Source of the DNA: Aldrovandia affinis
Lineage: Eukaryota; Chordata; Actinopteri; Notacanthiformes; Halosauridae
NCBI GenBank assembly: GCA_029706075.1
Contig: JAINUG010000394.1
Span: 372,001 to 436,000 of the forward strand
DNA length: 64,000 nt
Reading direction: 5' to 3'
Every line of letters begins with the position of its first letter. The stretch's first letter is position 1. Shown here piece by piece: positions 50,301 to 59,300 of this stretch. A program made the position numbers and the translations under genes. Under the pieces are notes generated by a model. It was not told where the DNA came from, did not search any database, and worked only from the letters and a program-made list of their open reading frames with translations.

Positions 50301-53300
50301 GCTCTGATTGAATACCACAGTAGTAAAAGATTAGATCCATCAGAATGACATTTAATGGTGTTCAATTAATACTGATTAAGAGTTTCCATTGACAAAAAAA
50401 TACATAATTATAATGCAGGTATTGAAGATCATGCCATGCATGCCAAGCCAGCCACCCTAAGACAGGGTGATTGCAGCCACCATTGACATTTCTAAGCTAC
50501 CATGCACTGATCTGAGATCAGTGATTCTGAGCAGAGCAACGGGTGAGGGAACAGTTTATAAGGGTGCTTGGGATTATGAGATATGTTAACCACACCCCCC
50601 AGAAGGCTCATTCTGAGCATGTGAAGAAGTCATAGAGGCCTGTCCAGCAGGGAGTTTTGAGAATGTATCTCCAAACCACCAGATACACAGTCTGCTGTCT
50701 GGGGAAAACTGTAACAATTAGCATTAGCAAATATGAACTGCTTTACCATTCTCTGTTAGCCCTGTACACATGGCACTACTAGAGTCATTACATGTCTTAA
50801 CCTTTCAATTTCTTCTTTGTATTTAAGTGATGAAATATGGACTGAATCAGATGTGTATGTGGCAGATTTCCACAGCATCATAATCAATAGCAGCAATGGA
50901 TGTGACATCCAGGGTGGCTGTGCTCAAAGCAGAGTCCATTATCCCTCACACTGGAACATTTCTGCCCATTTACACCCCCTCGGTTAGCCACTTTAGAGTT
51001 TCACGCTGTGTCCTTTGGTCATTGTATTTATTCTGCAGTGCCTGTGTCACAGAAAATTGCACTTAAGTGGCTAATACAAGTTCATTCGCATCATTCGTGC
51101 AAATCATCGACGCAGAATTTAATTTGTTTTGTGAAATGTGTGAAATTTGAATTTGAATTTAGCATAATCTTAAATCAGATTTTAAGATTAGCATTAGCAT
51201 AATTAGAACTACTCCACCAAGTCAATTGGTTCAAGGAAATTGGTCTGGTTACGGATGCAGAAACTCAGGCCACTCACCAGGGTTAGCATGTCTCTACCAG
51301 ATAATAAACACATAAACACGCTCACTGATGTTTATGTCTGCCTGAGTGGGCCATTTTTAATCCAGGCCATTCCATATTTATAATGAAAATGCAGAATGTA
51401 ATGGGTCCCTTGTATCATCTCATTAGTTAAATAATCAAATTTGTATATCACCCTCCCACTCCCACTGAAGCTGCTCCCGCTCACACTTCTTAGCTTCCCT
51501 GCGTGCGTGAATGTAGGCTAAGCAGCTAAGTCTGTAGCTTGCTAGCTTGCTAAAATCAGCTATGGAGAAAAATACAAAGTTCATTCATGTGTTTAAAAAA
51601 AAGCCACATATAGAGGAGGAGGATACCTTCTACTTCCCTCTCCCTGACAGCTCTCTCTCCCCCTTCTGAGGTTAGAGGTGACATTTTGAACCAAACATTG
51701 TACAGCATATTCCCACCAAGTTATGTGTCTGATATTGATGAACCACCATCACAGCCAAAATAGTGAGCATTCCCTTCCATTGACTTTTTAGAAATTCAAA
51801 GTGGCTTGAATATGGCATTGCAAGCAATGCTGCATTTTGTGTCCAACACCAGTCCAGCAAAGCTCATTCCGTTGCACTTACTAAGTCTGAGGGCTACAGA
51901 GCAAGCCGGAAAGCCCAGGGGACTGTACTTAATCTGCTAAACCATGATGCAATGGACCGTGCATTTATGGAAAGAAAATCATGACCATGTCAAAGTGGTT
52001 ATTGACATTGTGTTTTGTGCAAAACCAGGCACATATCTGCGTGGCCATACGAAAAGTGAGGGAACACAAAATAAAGGCAATTTAGAACTGTTCAAAATTG
52101 CCTCCAACAGATACCCAAAAATGCAAGATTAATGATCCCAGAAATTCAGAACAAGCTACCAGAATGGGATTTAATGTTTGTGTAGAGGCTACTCGCTATG
52201 TTTTAAAATGAAAAGTCTGTATAGGGCTTACTGTACAGATTATTCTGTGTTATGATGTATCATGTGCTTAGAATCATATAATCGACGCATTCAAATGTAG
52301 TGGTTTATGAGAGTCACGCTTGTGGCTCCAGCCTTCCGAGCTGTCGCACAAGTTGAGTGACAGATGTTGTTCAAGACTCGTTACAGTTTCAATAGTTACA
52401 ACAAGGCCTGGCCACTTTGAACCAGGTCTGCCTAAATAAAATTCTGGCTATGCCACTGGTGCGTACATGTGTTGGTGTGTATGTTTGCATGTTTCAATTT
52501 GTGCTTTATATACGCGTGTGTGTCTGGGGGAGATGCGTTTTGTTGGTAAAATGATAACTATCATATTATTTTGCCTGTGTATGAGTCAAGGATCTTCCTT
52601 TGACATATGTACAAAACAGATGATCTTTGAGGTTGTGGTAAGAGGAGATATTGTCTCATTTCTGTTCAAATGAGGGGGTCTTTATCTTTGAAAAGAAGAT
52701 CTTGAGTCTTTTGTTTGTCTTTTAAAGGGAGAGCATTGTGTATCTTTGTTTGTGTGTTAAAAGGAGAATCTTGTCATTTTGCAAATATCCCTATGAGCAG
52801 AGGGAAAGAAAGGACAACAACACAGACTTGCTGAGCAGCTTTCTGCCCACGGCAATACTGCAGCTCTTCTGCCAACGACATCAACCCAATGGGCTTATAG
52901 AGGAATGTGTTCAGAACCGCATCGATGTGTAACCATGCAGATATTATTATAGCCAAATGCCTGCTTGGACCCATGTGTTACTGAAACATAGCTTGGCGCA
53001 GCGGATGGGGATGAATATAATGTAGAGGGGTACAAATTGTTTTGGAAGGATAGAACTAATAAAAGAGGAGGGGGAGTGGCCCTTTATGTGAAAGACAATC
53101 TTAATGTGCAGGAAATTCCAGGTATTAACTCATTAGTTTCTTGTGAGGACATCTGGATTAGATTACTGGGAGATCATGAGAAGGGCCTTAATATAGGAGT
53201 ATGCTATAGACCTCCAGCTTCAGACAGTAACATACATAGTATGCTCTTTGGTGACATAAAACAAACCTGTGCTGAAGGAGAGACGATAATAATGGGCGAC

Positions 53301-56300
53301 TTCAATTGCCCCTCTATTAATTGGGAGGTAGTGACAGGTCAGGGTAAAGGTGAAGAGGAGTTTTTAGATATGGTCAATGACTGCTTTTTGGTACATATAT
53401 TTTTATATTTAAAAGGGTTATTGTATGTATAGTGTAAATTCATCCCAAAAGTAAGGAAAAATAGGATGAAAAAACAGTCTCCGCAGTGGATGACTAAATC
53501 TTTACGGGATATTTTGAGGCAAAAGAAGTGACTTTACAGAGTATATAAAAAGGATAACTCAGAGAGAAACAAGTTCGATTATTGTAATATGCGGACTAAG
53601 GCTAAAAAGGAAATAAGATCAGCTAAAAGGCAGTTTGAAATTAGAATTTCCCAAGATGCAAAAAGTAATCCTAAGAAGTTTTTTCAATATTGTAGTAGAA
53701 AAAGGAAAGTTAAGGATGAGGTTAAGTGCATTAAGAATAAGGAAGGAACTTTGGTTTATAATAATAAGGATATTGCTAACACACTAAACAGTTACTTTGT
53801 TTGGAGGACTTTGAGATAGTTCAAGTTTTTATTTCACAACATAACCATTTCATTGACAGATATAAAGACAAGATGAAAAGAGATGTGGTTTCAATGATGG
53901 GATGTGTGAAATGGGTCCCCCATAGCAAGCTACTGAAAGCTTTTAGGAGGGGGCCCAAGGTAAAAACTAACAATAGTGGAAATTGGTACACAGTGTGCTG
54001 CATAGTGTGGTACGCTATATATTTCCTGGAAAACACAATATGTAACAAAGACAACAACATACAGACATCATGTATTCCATACATTCAAAACATTCATTCA
54101 TCTTGGTATATCCCTGTGTATTAGGTGGTGGGTTCGACATAGGTTAGTAAAAGTTTTTCTTTTAAGTTTCTTTTGAAGGAGGGAAGGGAACACAGCATTT
54201 TCAGACCGTCATCTAATTTGTTCCAAGTCTGGGGCCCCCTGCAGGCAACACTCATACTAGTACATGCCAACCGTCGGCGTTTTCCTAATATATCGAGTTT
54301 GTTCCTAGTGAGATGTTGGTGCTGGGGGCGACAGATAGGGACCAGGTAGCAAAGTCTAGCATTGAGATGGTTAACAACTGAAAACATTAAACAAGCATTA
54401 TGAAAAACATTAAATTCTTGAAGTCTGAGAAGACCGTAATGATGGAATAATGAACGGGTAGGGGCATGTGCTTCGGACCATGATAGAGCCCGTATGACTT
54501 TATAAGGGACGTAGAAGTCCTTCAAAAACTACAAAAATTTAAGACAAATAAGGCAGCAGGCCCTGATGGCATATATCCCAGAGTACTCAAACAACTTGTG
54601 GAAATTATATATAAACTATTGACAGATATTTTATTATAAATTTATTTCAAATTTTTCCCCGTTTTTCTCCCAATTTGGTTGCCAATTATACCCTCTATTT
54701 ATCTCAATTCACCCTCCCCCACGAGTCCGCCGCCCGCCCTCCGGGGCGTTTAACTTGCACCACATGTAAAATGCTGGAATGTATTATTAGGTATAAGTTG
54801 GAATCATTCTTGAAACATAATAGTATTTTAAGGGAGAGCCAACATGGATTTCTCAAAGGGAGGTCATGCCTAACAAACCTCCTGGACTGAAGAGGCTACA
54901 AAGTGTGTTGACCTGAACCAGGCTGATGATATTATATATTTGGACTTTCAGAAAGTATTTGACACGGTACCACATGAGAGGTTCATTGCTAAAATGAATT
55001 CAGTAGGAATTGCAGGAGTAGTTTCAGAGTGGGTCCATAATTGGCTGCAAGGGCAAATACAAAGAGTAACAGTAGGTGGGGCCGTATCTGACCTCGGTGC
55101 TGTGGGCAGTGGTGTCCCGCAGGGATCGGTGCTGGGACCTCTGCTCTTCCTTATTTACATAAATGATCTTAATATGGACGTTAGTAGCAAAATAGTTAAA
55201 TTTGGAGATGATACTAAACTTGGGGGTTTGGCAAACAGTTTGGAATCGACTACAGTAATCCAAGATGATTTAAACAAAATCCAAGAATGGGCAGATACAT
55301 GGCAGATGACATTCAATATTGCTAAATGTAAAGTTATGCATGTGGGAAATAAAACCATTAGACAGGAGCTGGCCCGCGTTAACCTATTGGGCAACATGGG
55401 CTGCAGCCCAGGGCCCCGGCCACTAGGGGGCCCCGGGAATAGCCGATTACTGTAGGCCTACATTGCATTTTTGAATGCGGGTTTATGGTGTTTTGACTGT
55501 TACTGTACATTTTGGTCCACTTTCCCACCTGTAGTAGTCCACATTGTCCTGTCGCAACAGTCAGCGTCAGTGAGAGTGTGTTTGTATAGTCTGTTCCCTT
55601 GTGTGTAAGGACGGCTTTGTCTCGGGAGTTCGATTCTACAAGTGGAAATCGCCGTCGGTCCAACTCGGTGTGTCGGAGGACTTTCATCTGTTGCTGTAGC
55701 GTCACGAGCAGAGGTAAACCTGTCATGTGGCGCAATCACGTCGCTACATGTGTGCGCGCTGTAGTTCTGCTTTAGTGAAATTAGAAAATGACCTATGTCA
55801 ATTTCACGTGCGATAACATTTTGATACTTTAGTTGCTGAAATTGGCGAGAGAAACGCACTTAGCTAGAGCTATAACCTGAGATGTCCAACCAGAAAGTAA
55901 TACATTACTATTTATAACGGGTTTCGCTGCAAAAAACGATGTTGTAGCCTATTCCCCCCAAGCAACCACCATTTTATAACTGTCAACAAACTTTCAGATA
56001 AATTCATCTTAATTCGAGTTCGACTGAAGAAAACGAAGTGGGCTAATTTTGCATCACCGAATAGCTTAGTTGTGTTGCTAAGTAAGTAACGTTAGCTAGC
56101 TGAACAACAACAACGCAATTTAATAGCCTAATGTTGTCTAGCAAGTTGGCCTGTAATTTGTAGCAATGTTTGGATAAAAGTATTTTTTAAATCCAGTATA
56201 AACTTAAATTATGTCAAGTTTGCTGTATACATTCGCATTTATTGTATAATTAGATGCAGGTGTTAATGCTACGTGTTGAAATTAAAATGGTAGCTCAATT

Positions 56301-59300
56301 AACTTACACAAAGTATGATACTTTGTCCTGTAGGTGAGTAACATTAAATAATTTATATCAATGCTTGTTTTGTTGGTCCTAGTGGTTGAACGGGAAGTGT
56401 ATTGTTTTGTGCATTGTCATTTGTCGTCAAATTTCTGGTTTGTAGGCCTACTTTGTACACTAGGCTACTACTCCCTTTCATTATCCTGCCATGCTGGGCA
56501 AGGTTGGTCATGACTTGAACTTGAACTCATGCATTCGGGTAACAGACGTGAATATTTCGAGAGCACTGTAATATAAGAGTCGGTACTATTTGACGGCTTT
56601 TAATACATTACAACGTTCAAAGTTTTCAATTGGAGGTCTCATTCTGTAACATATTCACTATCTACTTCTGATATCCTTTGTCATAGGTCTATTTGTAAAA
56701 TTTGCGGCATGTCTTTATCGTTGCCAGGCCTGGTCGCGTCATCGTGGACATAGGGCCCCGGGAGGTGTGTTAGCCCTGGGCCCCGGGGAGGCTTAACGCG
56801 GCCCTGGACAGGAGTATTTTATGGGAGGAGAAAAGTTAGTAGGTGTTCAATTTGAAAAAGACTCTGTAGTTGATCAAAGCCTATCTGCATCAAAGCAGTG
56901 TGCTACAGCAGTGAAAAAAGCCAACAGGATGCTGGGATACATAGCAAAACGTATTGAGCATAAATCAAAGGAGGTTATATTAATGTTATGTAATGCCTTT
57001 GTCAGACCTCACTTAGAATTTTGGAGTGGAGTGAAGCTGAGCTGATGCTAGGGCTGTGACGGTATGACATTTTCACGGTATGATAATTGTAGCTACTATT
57101 CAATATCACGGTTTTCGGTATATAGCTAAAAAAGTACCACACAAAGTTTAAAACTTGATCTGTTTATTATATGACACCTTGCAGATATATATACCATTTT
57201 AATTTAAAAATAAAACAAAATTCAACTTAATATAGTTCACTCCTTGTTAATTGTATGTTTAAATCAATTTAAATCATCCACTTTGCGAATTAAGAAACAT
57301 TTGCTTTATCGCGTTATCAGGTTATCGGATCTAGTACTATATTTAGCTTCTGACTTTTTCCATTGTGGCATAACGTGAAGGATGATGTTCATGGATGAAC
57401 GAGATCACTTTTGGCGGGGGATATAATTCGTCATTACAGACTGCCTCAGCATCGGAATCAGCGTCGGACATTGCTGTTTTACATCGACAAGTTTTATAAG
57501 GGACTGCAAACAGAGATTTTTGCCGTGTAGCTAGCTAGCTAATAACAGCTACCTACCATTTCATTCATTTTCATTTATTTGACAAGGATAGTGCACATTT
57601 ATAACATTTCTGAAAATGTGCCAGAGTTAGCCAAGGAGGCTAAGTTTCATCTGTAGTCCCTGGGCAGGCAGCCACAAGGGTTGGGAAATGCGAGGGAGCT
57701 GTCTGCATTTACATTTACATTTTTGGCATTTAGCAGACGCTCTTATCCAGAGCGACTTACAAGATACATTACATTACATTTACATTACATTTTGGGAATT
57801 TTGGGCATAGAGCGACTTGCACAGTTTACATTTCTTTACATACATTCCATTTATACACTACACTGCCAGCCAAGATGTGCATTAATACATGGTAAGATCA
57901 ATCATAGTCCACGCAAGAGATCAGTGTAGTAATACAGTAATCTACATAATTGTTGGCAGCTGCATACCGTACCTGTAACACAGGGAAGGAAAAGTTAGTA
58001 GATTTTTATTTGTATTTTTGGACAGTCATCAACATAGGTACATATTACAAAATGCAGTATTAAACATGAAAGCAGTGGTGATGACAATTAGTAAAAATGT
58101 CTGCACAAAAAAGAGTCTGCACATGCGCAATCGCATTGTAAACAAAACAAAATGCAAGAACAGCCAAAGAGGTGGTGGGATTAAATTACATTAGCAGATA
58201 CCCCAGGTCCAGTATGAAAATAGCTTTTGCCACATGATTTACTATCACGGTATTACCTTAAGTTTATGATAGTACTATTTCATATTTTAATGTCGTGGTA
58301 TACCATCAGACCCGTACACCGTCACACCCCTAGCTGATCCCTGCCTGATTCTTCTGCAGAGTTTGTTTCCTCGCAGGCATTTGCATTGTCTTGTGATTGC
58401 CTTCCCCGGGCCCGCTGCAGTCACAGCGTACGTGTGCGCCTCTTTTGTTTTCCCAACTTCGGTTTCCAACGTCGATGTTTTTGCAGTCTAGGCACTAATA
58501 ATAATCACAAGCCTTTGTCACCCTCCTACTCATGAAATTGGATGAATGTCTCTGTCATGAAGGCGCACATAAACAGTGCATCGCTCACTGCAGCAAGGCT
58601 GTAGGGGGCCTGTGCCTGTCTGTCTAAATCGCTGTCGGTCTGTCTGTGCTCTGGCTTGCTGCTGAAGTAAGGGGTCATTAAAAAGGTAGGGGAGCCCCCA
58701 GTGCCACACACCCTTCCCTTAGGATGCGCATTTGAATGAATCTGATATTAGAATATTAAATTGCTCCCATGGTCAAAAACAACAAACACCACTATCATTT
58801 CGCTTCCAAGCCCTGCATAAAGCTATAGTTCTCCCTGTGTAAGATAATGACTCATTGAAAAGATATGTGCATCCACACAGGCACTCAGAAAATTGTATCA
58901 GTGAATTCATGAATACAGATGGAAAAAAAAAATCTGCATTAACAAACATTTGAAAACTGATCCAAATAATAAGGCAATGATCTCATTGTCAAATATTCAA
59001 ATGAGTAGTGCTGTTGTATGGTGTGTCCAGTGATGTGCCCCACGGTCTGAAATCTAACCCTAACCATTCCAGTGCTGACTGTTTAGTCATCCACATAGGG
59101 TGGAAAATAATTGGGCATAACATTGCCCAAGGATGGAAGGTTTTACATTGCATCGAATTCCCCACCTCGTGAAGCAGTAATGACTCTGGTCAGTGGGGGA
59201 TCTGCCTGTACCAGCTGTGTTAGTAGTGCTGCCCTCCACTGTGCAGCTTGAGGCAATGACTGCGCAGTTCAGTAGCACAGTGTGGAGCAGAGTGTGAGTC

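Larger units (their letters stand above)
52975..57048 (+). mobile_element. CR1-like (Jockey-superfamily) LINE fragment, sense, broken into pieces
   Basis: Collinear pieces of one non-LTR element occur on the + strand: endonuclease (52975-53430), linker (53460-53800), start of the reverse transcriptase (54520-54630 and 54765-54890), core of the reverse transcriptase (54940-55368) and thumb (56815-57045). Between them lie a minus-strand LINE relic, a SINE tail and a hAT element. The 3' end is missing: homology stops where the second hAT element begins. The protein style ([27 protein letters not shown]) fits CR1/Rex-type LINEs. Exact clade is not settled. Confidence 0.82.
57049..58332. mobile_element. 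Second hAT-type non-autonomous element with nested LINE tails
   Basis: The left end TAGGGCTGTGACGGTATGA and the complement of the right end TAGGGGTGTGACGGTGTAC are inverted repeats (13 of the first 14 bases agree). They are flanked by GCTGATGC (57041-57048) and GCTGATCC (58333-58340), an 8-base duplication with one mismatch. No transposase is encoded. Two unrelated repeats lie inside: a LINE 3' tail at 57553-57690 and an L2 3' fragment at 57702-58105. Without them the element would be about 0.7 kb, the size of a MITE. Confidence 0.8.

Noticed and set aside
55379-55859. Minus-strand frames inside the first hAT element as a possible transposase
   Set aside because: No hAT dimerisation or catalytic motif and no BED finger is visible; probably non-coding.
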